63,109 bases of DNA from Pyrinomonadaceae bacterium. Its GTDB lineage: Bacteria; Acidobacteriota; Blastocatellia; Pyrinomonadales; Pyrinomonadaceae. This document shows positions 1-8,499 of the stretch, in pieces. The DNA is taken from assembly GCA_019186825.1 (NCBI GenBank), contig JABARP010000008.1:1-63109 (forward strand), given 5' to 3'. The stretch's first letter is position 1, and every line of letters begins with the position of its first letter. The notes under the pieces are model-generated. The model was not told where the DNA came from. It saw only the letters and a program-made list of their open reading frames with translations, and made no database searches. Both the position numbers and the translations under genes were made by a program.

Positions 1-2
1 TC

Positions 3-527
3 GAGCTGCTTGACACGCTTCGTGCGCGGTTTGAAGAGAATACCGTGCGTCACAAAGGCATCAAATGGGCCGATGTTCTGGCACGGCTGGAGACGGACCT
101 GACAAAACTCTGGTCGCTCGCACAAAGGGAGGTCACCGGCGGCGAACCCGATGTTGTTGGCTTTGACAAGAAGACTGGCGAATATATCTTCTTCGACTGC
201 TCGGAAGAAACTCCAAAGGGGCGTCGTAGCCTTTGCTACGACCGCGCGGCGTGGAAATCGCGCAAACAGCACAAACCCGACAATGACGCTCAGAGTGTTG
301 CCGCCGCGATCGGCATCGAGATCCTCACTGAGGAGGAATACTACGACCTTCAGCAGCTCGGAGAATTCGACCTGAAGACATCAAGCTGGATCGCGACGCC
401 TCGCGACGTTCGCGAGCTTGGCGGTGCGTTATTCGGCGATCGCCGCTTCGGCCGAATCTTCACCTACCACAACGGCGCCGAAAGCTACTACGCCGCGCGC
501 GGGTTTCGCGGCTCGTTGAGAGTTTAG
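3..527 (+). CDS. DUF4256 family protein (5' end outside window)
   Basis: The reading frame is open from base 3 with no start inside the window, so the N-terminus lies upstream; a GTG at 45 is in frame but cuts into the conserved region. The visible protein carries the hallmarks of the uncharacterised DUF4256 family: a GGEPDVVG stretch, a PKGRRSLCYDR stretch, TEEEYYDLQ, and a C-terminus ending in AARGFRGSLRV. Family members are small soluble proteins of about 180-190 residues with no assigned reaction. The stop codon interleaves with that of the convergent gene over 4 bp (TTAG). Family assignment is confident from motif recall; function is unknown. Confidence 0.8.
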   Translation, partial: ELLDTLRARFEENTVRHKGIKWADVLARLETDLTKLWSLAQREVTGGEPDVVGFDKKTGEYIFFDCSEETPKGRRSLCYDRAAWKSRKQHKPDNDAQSVAAAIGIEILTEEEYYDLQQLGEFDLKTSSWIATPRDVRELGGALFGDRRFGRIFTYHNGAESYYAARGFRGSLRV

Positions 528-943
528 GGTCGGAGTTCTGCAGTCAATTTATCGAGGTTCTGCTCGTTCGCCGTCGCGAGGAAATCGTTCATCTTTGTAG
601 CGAATGTCTCGTTCTCGAAAGTCTGTTCCCATGACACGGTGGTCTTGCCGTCGTGTTCAGCAAACGAGATGATGAGCTCGTACTTTGGCAGCGATACATG
701 ATCGATAACGATCTTCTGTCCCGGAACGACCTCACGAAACACGCTCTCGTTCTCGTAATCCTTTCCGTCCGGGCCGTGCATCGTATAGACCCAACGGCCG
801 CCGCTCTCGAAGTCAAAAGTGTGAAAAGAGTTTGTAAATCCCGCCGGTCCCCACCAGCGGGCCAGCCGCTCGCTGTCAATAAATGCCGCAAAGACGTCCT
901 CGACCGAAGCGGCAATTTCACGTGTAGTTTTGAGTGTGGTCAT
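524..943 (-). CDS. SRPBCC / AHSA1-type START-fold protein
   Basis: 139 residues. The N-terminus (TTREIAASVEDVFAAFIDSE, then RLARWWGP) and the C-terminal helix (ATANEQNLDKLTAEL) are typical of the activator-of-Hsp90-ATPase-homologue-1 branch of the SRPBCC hydrophobic-pocket fold. These proteins bind small hydrophobic ligands or partners; the ligand is not predictable here. It has the same fold as the three tandem genes at 4.1-5.6 kb but stands alone and has no visible ArsR partner. It ends convergently with the DUF4256 gene, sharing 4 bp of interleaved stop codons. The start codon is an ATG with no strong Shine-Dalgarno sequence. Confidence 0.85.
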   Translation of the reverse strand: MTTLKTTREIAASVEDVFAAFIDSERLARWWGPAGFTNSFHTFDFESGGRWVYTMHGPDGKDYENESVFREVVPGQKIVIDHVSLPKYELIISFAEHDGKTTVSWEQTFENETFATKMNDFLATANEQNLDKLTAELRP

Positions 944-1016
944 AAATGAATCGCAACATTATCTCACGCGCGAGCCATATTTCTCACGCCCGCGGGTGCA
1001 ATTAATGTGCGAATTG

Positions 1017-1760
1017 CTATGGCTTGAAATCGTAGGATACCCAACCGGAAACTTTTACTGGTACGCCGGATAACTGTGTCGGGCTGAACTTGAGTTTTCT
1101 TGCGGCTTCGAGAGCGGCATCATGAAAGGCAACCGGGCCGCGAGAAACTTCTGCGGAAATTACATTGCCTTCAGTATCGGCAACGATCCGAACTTCAACT
1201 CGAGCGGCGGGCCGCGGTTTCTTTAATTCGGATGGGTATTTCGGATCCTTAAAGTTGAGGGCACGTCGATTCAACCAGCCGGCACTGATCACTTTTTCTT
1301 TCCGGGGAACACTCACATGTGCAAGCGCGTAACCCGCATTGAAAAATTCATCTATATCCTTTTCGGTCTGTTCCAATGGCCCGGTACGCGAGCAACAGCC
1401 GCGAGTCGCGTACGTAAGCTTATCGTCGTTTAGGTATCCGTATATCAGATAGCGGGCACCGACCTTCCAGCCATCGGCGCCGGTGACCGTGATCGTCGAT
1501 TCGAGATTCTTCTTCCACGCGCGGTCAACGGCAATCTTGACAGTTTCATAGCGACCGCCATCGTTGCCTTGATCGGACTTTTGAACATCTACGACCTCGC
1601 CGGTAAATACAACAGTTGCGTCGGCATACTCTTCAAGTGCGGTGATGCCAGGCATTGCGCAACTACACTGAGCATTTGTCGAAAGATAGCCAACGCATAT
1701 CAACAGACAGCATAAAAATAGACGAAGAACCAAAAACTCAGATGCTCCCTTTTTTCTCAT
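1017..1760 (-). CDS. Exported NTR-like plus TonB C-terminal domain protein
   Basis: Starts with a signal peptide (RKK n-region, then a long Leu/Cys-rich core ending near NAQ). The ATG at 1760 is preferred over a GTG seven codons upstream because it gives a normal signal peptide. Right after cleavage comes a CSC motif, followed by a segment (VVFTGEVVDVQ, a GARYLIYGY-like strand, then a TRGCC cysteine pair) that resembles netrin/TIMP-like NTR domains. The last ~85 residues (PRPAARVEVRIVADTEGNV, then AALEAARKLKFSP) match the TonB C-terminal fold. There is no N-terminal TonB membrane anchor and no Pro-rich spacer, so it is probably a periplasmic carrier of this fold rather than a working energy transducer. 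Confidence 0.7.
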   Translation of the reverse strand: MRKKGASEFLVLRLFLCCLLICVGYLSTNAQCSCAMPGITALEEYADATVVFTGEVVDVQKSDQGNDGGRYETVKIAVDRAWKKNLESTITVTGADGWKVGARYLIYGYLNDDKLTYATRGCCSRTGPLEQTEKDIDEFFNAGYALAHVSVPRKEKVISAGWLNRRALNFKDPKYPSELKKPRPAARVEVRIVADTEGNVISAEVSRGPVAFHDAALEAARKLKFSPTQLSGVPVKVSGWVSYDFKP

Positions 1761-1799
1761 AGGTTTGAAGTGAAAGATCACGGCAGGATCAGCGGTTGC

Positions 1800-2039
1800 T
1801 TACTGATCACTCGTCTCTTTCCGGTAGCTTTTATGCCATGACCGTACGCCGCATTTCTGGCATTTTTTGTAGTTTCTCTGATCGCCCTTAGCCTTCCAGC
1901 GTATTCCACCCATATCCCAATAGGATATTTCGTACCCGCATTTCAAACATTTCATATGCCATCGACGCGAGTCCTCTTCCATCGATTTCGCCCACGAAGC
2001 AGGAAAAATTGCCGTAAAGAATCTTTGTATTCTGCTCAT
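1800..2039 (-). CDS. Small zinc-ribbon-like protein, unknown function
   Basis: 79 residues, very basic, with two CxxC pairs (CLKCG and CQKCG) about 30 residues apart, the usual arrangement of a zinc ribbon. A GGGAGT sequence lies about 9 bases before the ATG. The N-terminus (RIQRFFTAIFPASWA) is amphipathic. It lies 40 bp upstream of the NTR/TonB gene on the same strand and may be co-transcribed. No family is recognised, and function cannot be inferred beyond probable metal binding. Confidence 0.6.
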   Translation of the reverse strand: MSRIQRFFTAIFPASWAKSMEEDSRRWHMKCLKCGYEISYWDMGGIRWKAKGDQRNYKKCQKCGVRSWHKSYRKETSDQ

Positions 2040-2227
2040 TCGTTTACTCCCATCCGCAAAGTTGATCTAAATTCCGCGCTTCGCCTAGCCGTATGAACCT
2101 GGTTTGGCGAACTCTATTGGCGTCGCGAAACTACGATTGCCGATGTGTGGTCACAGAACCCGTCGATCGTAATGTTGATAGCAGCAATAACTTTCCTCAT
2201 ACATTTAGTCTCGGCCCTTAGAAAAAT

Positions 2228-2614
2228 TCATCTTGCTTTGAGGAGCCCCACGAATGCGTCGCGATAGCAGTAGGCAAGAAAAGAGTTCGCGAGCACCAGG
2301 AAGGCCGGGATCGCCAGATTGCCGCGGTCGAGGAAGAGGCCGACCATAAAAATGTTAATTATGATCGGCGAGAGCACGACAAGAGCTAGCGGTACGAATC
2401 GGCCGATCACAAGAAGAAAACCGCAAACAAACTCGGTGGTCTTCAAGAGAAAGAAGAAATAACCTGACGCCATCAAGCCATCGTTGAATGTCTTGATCGG
2501 CCCTTCCATTGGCGGCGGCGTGAACACCCCGAAATACATCAGAAAGAATGTAACCGATGCAAAAAGGAACAACAGCCCCATCAGCGTGCGAACAATTACC
2601 TTTGCGATCTTCAT
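2228..2614 (-). CDS. DoxX-like membrane protein
   Basis: 128 residues with four hydrophobic segments (around residues 8-27, 45-65, 72-95 and 100-120). The layout and the central KTTEFVCGFLLVIGRFVPLA-type segment fit the DoxX/DoxX-like family, whose members are small four-helix inner-membrane proteins often found near redox or stress genes. It is the last gene of the minus-strand run that begins with the ArsR gene at 6.1 kb (ArsR, three SRPBCC, hydrolase, membrane protein, DoxX). That grouping is typical of ArsR/SRPBCC/DoxX clusters, but co-transcription through the 62- and 123-bp gaps is inferred. Confidence 0.75.
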   Translation of the reverse strand: MKIAKVIVRTLMGLLFLFASVTFFLMYFGVFTPPPMEGPIKTFNDGLMASGYFFFLLKTTEFVCGFLLVIGRFVPLALVVLSPIIINIFMVGLFLDRGNLAIPAFLVLANSFLAYCYRDAFVGLLKAR

Positions 2615-2676
2615 AAAAATTCACTTCAAGTATTCGACCCGCAGTTCTTGGTGGGAGGCGGTCCGATCGAAACAGC

Positions 2677-3108
2677 TTACGCGGCGAGCGGCTTTTCTCC
2701 ATTGATCCGGCCGCCGGCAAGTTTCCCGCCGAGAAACGCCAGCGGCAGATAGAGAACAAGATCGGTGACGATGAACCAGGAGGGCGCCGGGATCAGCGAG
2801 ATCGCGTAAATGCCGCCGAAAAGAAACCATGCGCCGATCGCAAGGGCAAATATCATCTTGCGAGTGGGAGCGATCTTTGCCGCAACAAACGCGCCGACAA
2901 GCGTGCCGAGTTGATGCGCTAGCAGTGTTCCGATAAGGTTCGCCGTCGTGAGGCTGCCGGCGTTAGCCTTGACGCTTTCCGCATCAAAAAGGTCCAAGCC
3001 CTCGGGCGCACCGAGCACCGCAAATGATAGAAAAAGGATCCCGCCGTTGACGATGCTGCCGGCGATGATACCCACGATGATCGCCAAAATGCTCTTAACG
3101 ATTTTCAT
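2677..3108 (-). CDS. Four-helix membrane protein, unknown function
   Basis: 143 residues with four predicted membrane helices: an N-terminal Ile/Gly-rich helix with GxxxG-like spacing, a helix through ANLIGTLLAHQLGTLVGAFV, an FALAIGAWFLFGGIY segment, and a C-terminal DLVLYLPLAFLGG segment. No enzymatic motif is visible. Similar small proteins occur beside DoxX-like and SRPBCC genes. It starts 13 bp after the end of the hydrolase gene and is probably co-transcribed with it. Confidence 0.65.
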   Translation of the reverse strand: MKIVKSILAIIVGIIAGSIVNGGILFLSFAVLGAPEGLDLFDAESVKANAGSLTTANLIGTLLAHQLGTLVGAFVAAKIAPTRKMIFALAIGAWFLFGGIYAISLIPAPSWFIVTDLVLYLPLAFLGGKLAGGRINGEKPLAA

Positions 3109-3121
3109 AGCAATCTCTCCT

Positions 3122-3988
3122 TTATTGGTTTGAAGGCTTGGCGTCGAGAAAGTCGTTAACCATCGGGACGATTATAGACCTGCGGTTCATCAACGTAACA
3201 TGAGTTGCGTCGGGCAAAATAGCCAGTCTCGATTCCGGGTGCGGCCGTATGTCGCCGTGTAGATCGCCGCCTTTGAGCCGGTACATTTCCGCAATGTGGT
3301 CGAGCCGCACGCCGTCGGCGTCGCCGTGGATGAAAAACATTGGAGCTTTGGTGGCTTTGAGTTTGTCGGCGCCAATATCGACCTGCCTCGAATTTGATGC
3401 CATGAGGTGCTTGACGAAGTTCGCGAAGCCATCGGGCGTCGGGCTCAGTCGTTTGTATTCATCTTCAATGGGCGACCCTTTGAATAAATCAGGCGTGATC
3501 TGCGATAACGCGTCGATCCCTTCCTTGGTAAATCCGTCGCGGCGAATAGCATATGAAATGATGACAGCCTTACGCACTTTTTCCGGATGTCGGATCGCAC
3601 ACTGCATCGCGACCCCACCGCCAAGGCTATAACCAAGGATGTCCGCCTTTGGGATCTTGAGAAACCTGAGCAACGCGGAAACATCATCTGCGAGATTCGC
3701 AGGTGTGATCGGTCGGTCTATATCGGCCGTGCGCCCGTGGCCCTGCATTTCGACGGCAATCACTTTGCGCGTCTTCGAAAGCTCCTCGATCCACCCGCTC
3801 CAGGTGCCGGGAATCGTCATGAACGCCCCGTGGAGCAACACTATAGGTTCGCCACTGCCGTGGATCTCATAATACATTTTCAGCCCGTTAACCGGCGCGT
3901 AAGCCCCGCTCGGCGTCTGCTGGCCCAATACGACTCCCGACCCGAGCATTGTCATAAGCATCGTCAGCAGAAATGCAGTTGTCTTCAT
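3122..3988 (-). CDS. Secreted alpha/beta-hydrolase
   Basis: 288 residues. A signal peptide ([24 protein letters not shown]) precedes a complete alpha/beta-hydrolase fold: the HGS / LLHGAF oxyanion strand, the nucleophile elbow GYSLGGG (Ser nucleophile), an acidic residue after the [11 protein letters not shown] strand, and the catalytic His in DATHVTLM. This is a full Ser-Asp-His set, so the enzyme should be an active esterase or lactonase-like hydrolase in the periplasm. Substrate is unknown. It lies downstream of the SRPBCC genes and just upstream of the two small membrane-protein genes. Confidence 0.85.
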   Translation of the reverse strand: MKTTAFLLTMLMTMLGSGVVLGQQTPSGAYAPVNGLKMYYEIHGSGEPIVLLHGAFMTIPGTWSGWIEELSKTRKVIAVEMQGHGRTADIDRPITPANLADDVSALLRFLKIPKADILGYSLGGGVAMQCAIRHPEKVRKAVIISYAIRRDGFTKEGIDALSQITPDLFKGSPIEDEYKRLSPTPDGFANFVKHLMASNSRQVDIGADKLKATKAPMFFIHGDADGVRLDHIAEMYRLKGGDLHGDIRPHPESRLAILPDATHVTLMNRRSIIVPMVNDFLDAKPSNQ

Positions 3989-4111
3989 GTTTTATTCCTC
4001 GCAGGGGAAGTGTCCCCTTAAGTAGTCGAATGACGCTCCTCGCAATTGACGGCTATGGTGTTGGCAGTTCTGTCGAAAGCGAGCGAAGGTGCGTGAGCAA
4101 TGCGACGCGAC

Positions 4112-4600
4112 CTAACCCGCCAGCACCTCGTCGAGTTGCTTGTAGCTCATCTCCATTCCGTCGGTCATGCCCGTGGAAATTGCCGCATCGCGGTCCGCCT
4201 GCGAAGCAAACTTGATCGAGGTCGCCACGGCAGTGATCCCGTCGGTCTCGTTGAACGTGACCGTGATGATCGACGGCTCACCTCCCATCGATCCACCCAA
4301 ATTGCCCGGGTCGAAGATCTGCGTATGCACGATCTTAGAATGCAGCGCGACCTCAAGCATCTCTCCCGTGAACCCAAACTCCTGGTCGTTCTCATCATTT
4401 CGCCAACGCCAGCGATACTTCCCGCCCACATCGGTAGTCATCTCGCACACCGGCATCGACCATCCGGGCATGGCCGTCAGCCAACGACGCATCAACGCGG
4501 GATCGGTATACGCCTGCCACACCAGATCGACCGGCGCATCAAAGCTCCGTTTCACCAGCACTTCCCGATCTGACGGCGTGCTCACTTCAGCAGGTTTCAT
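4112..4600 (-). CDS. SRPBCC / AHSA1-type protein, third of a tandem trio
   Basis: About 162 residues from the chosen start. The fold signature DREVLVKRSFDAPVDLVWQA, then LMRRWL and a C-terminal GMTDGMEMSYKQLDEVL helix, places it in the AHSA1/START-like family (polyketide-cyclase-like pocket). Start choice: the ATG at 4600 has a strong Shine-Dalgarno (AGGAGGGG, about 6-8 bases upstream). Alternative ATGs at 4639 and 4633 would overlap the upstream gene by 4 bp and sit behind an AAGGAGA. Both are possible, and two start sites may be used. It is the last SRPBCC gene of the ArsR-led set. Confidence 0.85.
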   Translation of the reverse strand: MKPAEVSTPSDREVLVKRSFDAPVDLVWQAYTDPALMRRWLTAMPGWSMPVCEMTTDVGGKYRWRWRNDENDQEFGFTGEMLEVALHSKIVHTQIFDPGNLGGSMGGEPSIITVTFNETDGITAVATSIKFASQADRDAAISTGMTDGMEMSYKQLDEVLAG

Positions 4601-4635
4601 TTTTCGCCCCTCCTTCTGAGCTTTGCTATTCATGA

Positions 4636-5157
4636 TCATTCTCCTTGACCTGCCACGTTTGTCCGCGTTAGTGTCGCGAGCAGTTCTTTCAGCTGGCCGA
4701 AGGTTGCGGTGATTCCTTCCTTAAAGCCCATTGCAAGTAGCGTTTCCATGCGTTCGAGCGACTCGTTGTAGATGGACGCGCGAACGGTCGTCTTGCCGTC
4801 CTCTTCGCTGAAATTCAGGTCCCAGTCGGAGCCCGGCAGTTCGAGGTTCTCGTTTTCGTCTGAGAACGCGTTGAACAGCGAGAAGTGCGTCTTCGGGGTG
4901 ATCGACTTGTACTGCTGCAGCACCCAACGCTCCTGGCCCTCCGGGCTGACCATCGCGTAAAACCGCTTGCCGCCGACACGAAAATCCATCACCTTTGTTC
5001 TCGACGAAAACGGCTTCGGTGCCCACCATTGGTCGAGAAGCTCGGCCTTTGTATAAGCATCCCAAACGAGGTCGCGTTCGGCGTTCAGCTCGACGGTGAT
5101 CGTAACGGTCTTTGTCTCTTTGTTGACAATAAAGTCGAATGGAATTGTGTTGCTCAT
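4636..5157 (-). CDS. SRPBCC / AHSA1-type protein, second of the trio
   Basis: 173 residues. It carries the N-terminal strand ([20 protein letters not shown]), the DQWWAPKPF motif and a C-terminal [17 protein letters not shown] helix characteristic of AHSA1 proteins. Its ATG overlaps the stop of the preceding SRPBCC gene by 4 bp (ATGA), so the genes are translationally coupled. Binding partner unknown. The three paralogues differ enough that they are not a recent duplication. Confidence 0.88.
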   Translation of the reverse strand: MSNTIPFDFIVNKETKTVTITVELNAERDLVWDAYTKAELLDQWWAPKPFSSRTKVMDFRVGGKRFYAMVSPEGQERWVLQQYKSITPKTHFSLFNAFSDENENLELPGSDWDLNFSEEDGKTTVRASIYNESLERMETLLAMGFKEGITATFGQLKELLATLTRTNVAGQGE

Positions 5158-5603
5158 TTTTTCTCCAAAAAGTTCTTGAGTGAGTTATCGATAATGTGGT
5201 TCCAGCCCGTCTCAAAATTGTGAAGTGCGAGTTCGGGTACGTCTGCGGGAAAAGTGTCGATACCTGAATGCGTTAGTTTGAGAAGTGTACCTCCCTTTGC
5301 GTCGAAAAGCTCGAACAATACATGGGAAATGCCGCTGTATCCATCATATTTCCACGTGTAGCCGATCTTTGTTTCAGGCTCGACATCAGTGACCTCACAT
5401 AAATGCTTCCACCGTTTTCCGTGGTCGTCACCGGCCCAAAACTCGAACTTGAAGCCGACCTCGGCACGAAATTCCGCTAGATCGAAATACCATTGCCGCA
5501 TCAGGTCGCGCTCCGTAAGAGCACGCCAAACCATGTCACGTCCGGCGTCAAACTCGGCCGTGATGACCAGTGTTTTTGTATCTTTGTTTATGACCGACTC
5601 CAT
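5154..5603 (-). CDS. SRPBCC / AHSA1-type protein, first of the trio
   Basis: 149 residues starting at [20 protein letters not shown]. This ATG is chosen over one 12 codons upstream because AAGGAG lies 11 bases before it and the family begins here. The LMRQWYFD motif and C-terminal [14 protein letters not shown] helix fit AHSA1 proteins. It overlaps the next gene by 4 bp. The 147-bp gap separating it from the ArsR gene contains a 17-bp inverted-repeat element. Confidence 0.88.
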   Translation of the reverse strand: MESVINKDTKTLVITAEFDAGRDMVWRALTERDLMRQWYFDLAEFRAEVGFKFEFWAGDDHGKRWKHLCEVTDVEPETKIGYTWKYDGYSGISHVLFELFDAKGGTLLKLTHSGIDTFPADVPELALHNFETGWNHIIDNSLKNFLEKK

Positions 5604-5634
5604 CGTTATTACTTCTCCTTGCGGTAATATTCTT

Positions 5635-5750
5635 GCCACGAATGCACGAATGAGAGTTTGTCGTGGCTCTGCGGCTCCATTCTTTTCGTGATCCCGTTAC
5701 CGGTAGCTGTTCGCGAGTGCATCAAGAAAATAAATTCGTGCATTCGTGGC
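5635..5750. repeat. 116-bp element bounded by a perfect 17-bp inverted repeat
   Basis: GCCACGAATGCACGAAT at 5635-5651 is repeated exactly in inverted form at 5734-5750. The outer end of the second arm abuts the stop codon of the ArsR gene (5751-5753). The interior is non-coding and lacks a transposase. The phrase resembles dispersed intergenic repeats seen in many genomes, so it may be a small MITE-like or REP-like unit, or a long-range hairpin between arsR and the SRPBCC cistrons. Confidence 0.75.
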
Positions 5751-6086
5751 CTACTTCTTTTTCTTCGTCCTTTGATCGTTCTTCATCACCTCGAGCACTT
5801 CGCCCAACTGCTCAAACCGCGACTCCCAGATCTTTCGATACTGTTCGAGCCATTCGTCGATCTCCTTCATTTTGTCTATCTCCAGTCGGTAATAGATCTC
5901 GCGGCCTTTCTGTTCCTGCGTGACGATCTCGCATTCGGTCAGAATACGCAGATGCTTCGAAACGGCCTGCCGTGTCGAGTCAAAATGCTGCGCGAGGGCA
6001 TTTGGCGTCATCGCCTGCACGGCGATGAGCGCGATGATCGCCCGTCTCGTCGGGTCAGCAATGGCTTGAAAAACGTCGCGTTTCAT
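5751..6086 (-). CDS. ArsR-family winged-helix repressor (SRPBCC-associated)
   Basis: 111 residues from MKRDVFQAIADPTRRAIIAL, the classic start of the ArsR subgroup that travels with AHSA1 genes. The recognition helix region STRQAVSKHLRIL and the wing (EQKGREIYYRLE) are intact; there is no CxC metal site in helix 3, so the inducer is probably not arsenite. The ATG at 6086 is used because a start 12 codons upstream would lie inside the operator. It very probably represses its own operon, with the SRPBCC genes downstream. Confidence 0.9.
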   Translation of the reverse strand: MKRDVFQAIADPTRRAIIALIAVQAMTPNALAQHFDSTRQAVSKHLRILTECEIVTQEQKGREIYYRLEIDKMKEIDEWLEQYRKIWESRFEQLGEVLEVMKNDQRTKKKK

Positions 6087-6099
6087 ATCAACGAGCGCA

Positions 6100-6129
6100 A
6101 GTATGCAACCAAACGGTTGCATATGTCAA
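6100..6129 (-). promoter_or_regulatory. arsR promoter with operator between -35 and -10
   Basis: On the minus strand TTGACA (6129-6124) is followed after 18 bases by CATACT (6105-6100). The spacer and -10 overlap a perfect 9-bp inverted repeat, TATGCAACC-AAAC-GGTTGCATA (6102-6123). A repressor bound there would block RNA polymerase. The transcript would start only a few bases before the ATG at 6086, leaving almost no leader and no Shine-Dalgarno. Confidence 0.75.
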
Positions 6130-6292
6130 GCGCAACTGAATGGTTTCAGGACTCGGTGGCGCAGTTACGCAGCCGGGTCACGTAAATGCAAAGGAAAGTG
6201 AGGTCGGGTGTACTTAGTGAATCGGTAGCTAGAAAGAGTCTTTGGAAAGCCGGTCGAATACGGCGAACGGCGACCTGGTGCAGATCGCTTGC

Positions 6293-8317
6293 TTAGCATC
6301 CGTAGCCGCTCCAGCCGTTCGAACATCCGCCGCCTTGATAGGTCTGATATGCCTCGCCGGTCGTGTAATCATTACGTATGCCGGTGGTTTTATAGACGTC
6401 CGAACGAAGATGATCGGCCATGGACTGCGGCAGGTGGTCGCCGTGCTGGGCCATGAATTGCCGGTATAGTGCCGATATTTCGCTTTGCAGCCGACTCATC
6501 CGCTGTCGGGTTCCTCTATAAAAATTTGAAAACGTACCGCCGCTTTGAACTTTTGAGGCAGCCCCGATCACTTGTTCGGCGAGACGTTCTATCTGAGGAT
6601 GAACGCGGTCAAACGCGGCTATTGCCGCCCTTTCTTTAATGGGGTCGCCCGAGCGTCCGCCTCTTCCGCGGGCCGAACCATCAGAATTAGATGCGGCTCG
6701 CAGTTTCATCGCCTCAAGCTCTTTTTTCCATCCATCGTCCTGAGCTTTCCAGTACGCAGTTTCCTTCAGCGATTCGTCGGCATTCATCGCGACGCCCGAT
6801 ATCGTGTTCGGGTCGTCCTTGAGGTCGGCTTTGATCTGTTTCGACCTTTCGGCAAATTGTTTGGCAAGGTCAAAGTTCTTTTCGGTCGAATACGGCGTTT
6901 GATAAATGTTGGCGATAAAGAGCGCGAGGCGCGCGGCACATTCGGCACCGTTCGTGCCGTCATAATTGGCAAGTTCGCCCTTAAGGTAATTCAGCTTGGT
7001 GCTGTCGTGCTTTTTCCGGTTTTGATCATACAGGCCGTTTTCGTCCCGATCGAAATATCCGTATTTGAAAAATCCGACGCAGACATTCTTTGGATTCCTC
7101 GTATGTAGATCGTACCAGTAATCACGAACCGCTTTTACCTCGACATCATATTCCGGAACATCCTTTATCACCGTTCTTCCGCCAACATAGGTAATGCGGT
7201 CATTGGCTTTTTCGATCAGATTTCGGAGGTCGGACCAGGACTTGTCGAGCTTTTCATAGGCGTTGTAATCCCACGGTTCTGCTTCGACGACAAGTTTCAG
7301 GAACTCGAGCTGCTTGCGGCTGTTCGCGATCTTGCGGCTTTGCTGCTCGCGGTAAACCGCCGCCGCTTTAGGGTTGGTTTCGCGTGCCTGGCCCGCGATC
7401 TTGTAGAGTTCATCGCCTGTCCACGGACTGTTCGGGTTGAGTTTGTGTGCGGCTTCAAATTCAGCAAATGCGCCGTTTAGATCTTTGTTCAGACGCTTGA
7501 TATAGCCGAGCGTGATGTGCGCCAGATAGGTATTCGGGTCCGACTGCAAGGCATTTTGGGCATCGGCGGCTGCACCATCCCTGTCATTTTTTTGAAGTTT
7601 ATAAACGGATCTTACAGCCAACGCGGTGCTGTTTGCGGGCTCTGCGCGCAAAACGGCTTCGGCATCTCTGTTGGCGTCTTCCAGCAATGAACCCTCGCCG
7701 CTGATAGCGAGCATTAGTTCGGAATATGCCTTTTCGGCAAAGACTGCGACTGTTTTGTTCGTGGAAGCGGCTTTATTCAGATCGATGAGAGCCAATTTGT
7801 GTCTGCCGAATTCATTTAGCAGGCGGCCGCGGACGGCACGGGCGGTGGAGTTTTCCGGATTTAGCTCTATCGCGAACGAAAATGCGTCCAAGGCATCACT
7901 CTTTTTGCCGATCTTTCCTGAGTAAAGCGTCAAAGCCCGGTTAAACGCAGCCTGCGGATACTCCGCGTCGATGGCAAGAGCCTTATCAAAATCCGCAAGA
8001 GCTCCGACGGGGTCTTTTTTTCCGTCGCGTTTCGCAACACCGCGCGCATTGAATGCGACCTTGTTTTTCGGATCGCGGACGATGAGTTTATTAGCGAGCG
8101 ATTCGGTTTCGGCGAATTGTTTTTTTATGACAAGAATGCGAACTTTTTGCGTAAGAGCATTCGCGTCATTAGGCCGGGTTTTCAAGATCGCATCGACCTT
8201 CGCCGAAGCGGCATCGATCTCGCCTTTGTCTATCAATGAGCTGATCTCATTGGTCGATTGGGCCGCAACGGCGACGGCAAAGAACAGAAAAGCCAATATG
8301 GAAAAACCTATCTTCAT
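6293..8317 (-). CDS. Large secreted TPR-repeat protein
   Basis: About 674 residues. The signal peptide MKIGFSILAFLFFAVAVAAQ supports the ATG at 8317 rather than the in-frame TTG four codons earlier. Residues ~20-330 are tandem tetratricopeptide repeats (for example ADFDKALAIDAEYPQAAFNR and HITLGYIKRLNKDLNGAFAE), a protein-interaction scaffold. The C-terminal half lacks obvious TPRs and ends in a Gly-rich tail with a Cys pair (GGGCSNGWSGYGC). Probably periplasmic. The next gene upstream is also a secreted TPR protein, but they are separated by 182 bp. Confidence 0.8.
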   Translation of the reverse strand: MKIGFSILAFLFFAVAVAAQSTNEISSLIDKGEIDAASAKVDAILKTRPNDANALTQKVRILVIKKQFAETESLANKLIVRDPKNKVAFNARGVAKRDGKKDPVGALADFDKALAIDAEYPQAAFNRALTLYSGKIGKKSDALDAFSFAIELNPENSTARAVRGRLLNEFGRHKLALIDLNKAASTNKTVAVFAEKAYSELMLAISGEGSLLEDANRDAEAVLRAEPANSTALAVRSVYKLQKNDRDGAAADAQNALQSDPNTYLAHITLGYIKRLNKDLNGAFAEFEAAHKLNPNSPWTGDELYKIAGQARETNPKAAAVYREQQSRKIANSRKQLEFLKLVVEAEPWDYNAYEKLDKSWSDLRNLIEKANDRITYVGGRTVIKDVPEYDVEVKAVRDYWYDLHTRNPKNVCVGFFKYGYFDRDENGLYDQNRKKHDSTKLNYLKGELANYDGTNGAECAARLALFIANIYQTPYSTEKNFDLAKQFAERSKQIKADLKDDPNTISGVAMNADESLKETAYWKAQDDGWKKELEAMKLRAASNSDGSARGRGGRSGDPIKERAAIAAFDRVHPQIERLAEQVIGAASKVQSGGTFSNFYRGTRQRMSRLQSEISALYRQFMAQHGDHLPQSMADHLRSDVYKTTGIRNDYTTGEAYQTYQGGGCSNGWSGYGC

Positions 8318-8499
8318 ATTTCGATCCAAACTTGCGCTGGAAACATCCGGTTAAACGCCGTTCGGGTTAAGTAATGGGAATTTTAAAGAATACAGATGCC
8401 TTGAACAAGCCGACAGCTCTCGCTAATTGGGTACAGCTTTTGTCGCTCACAATGGAGGCCCGCTAGTGCCGGCATGGGAGATCCGCCGACTCTATGGCG

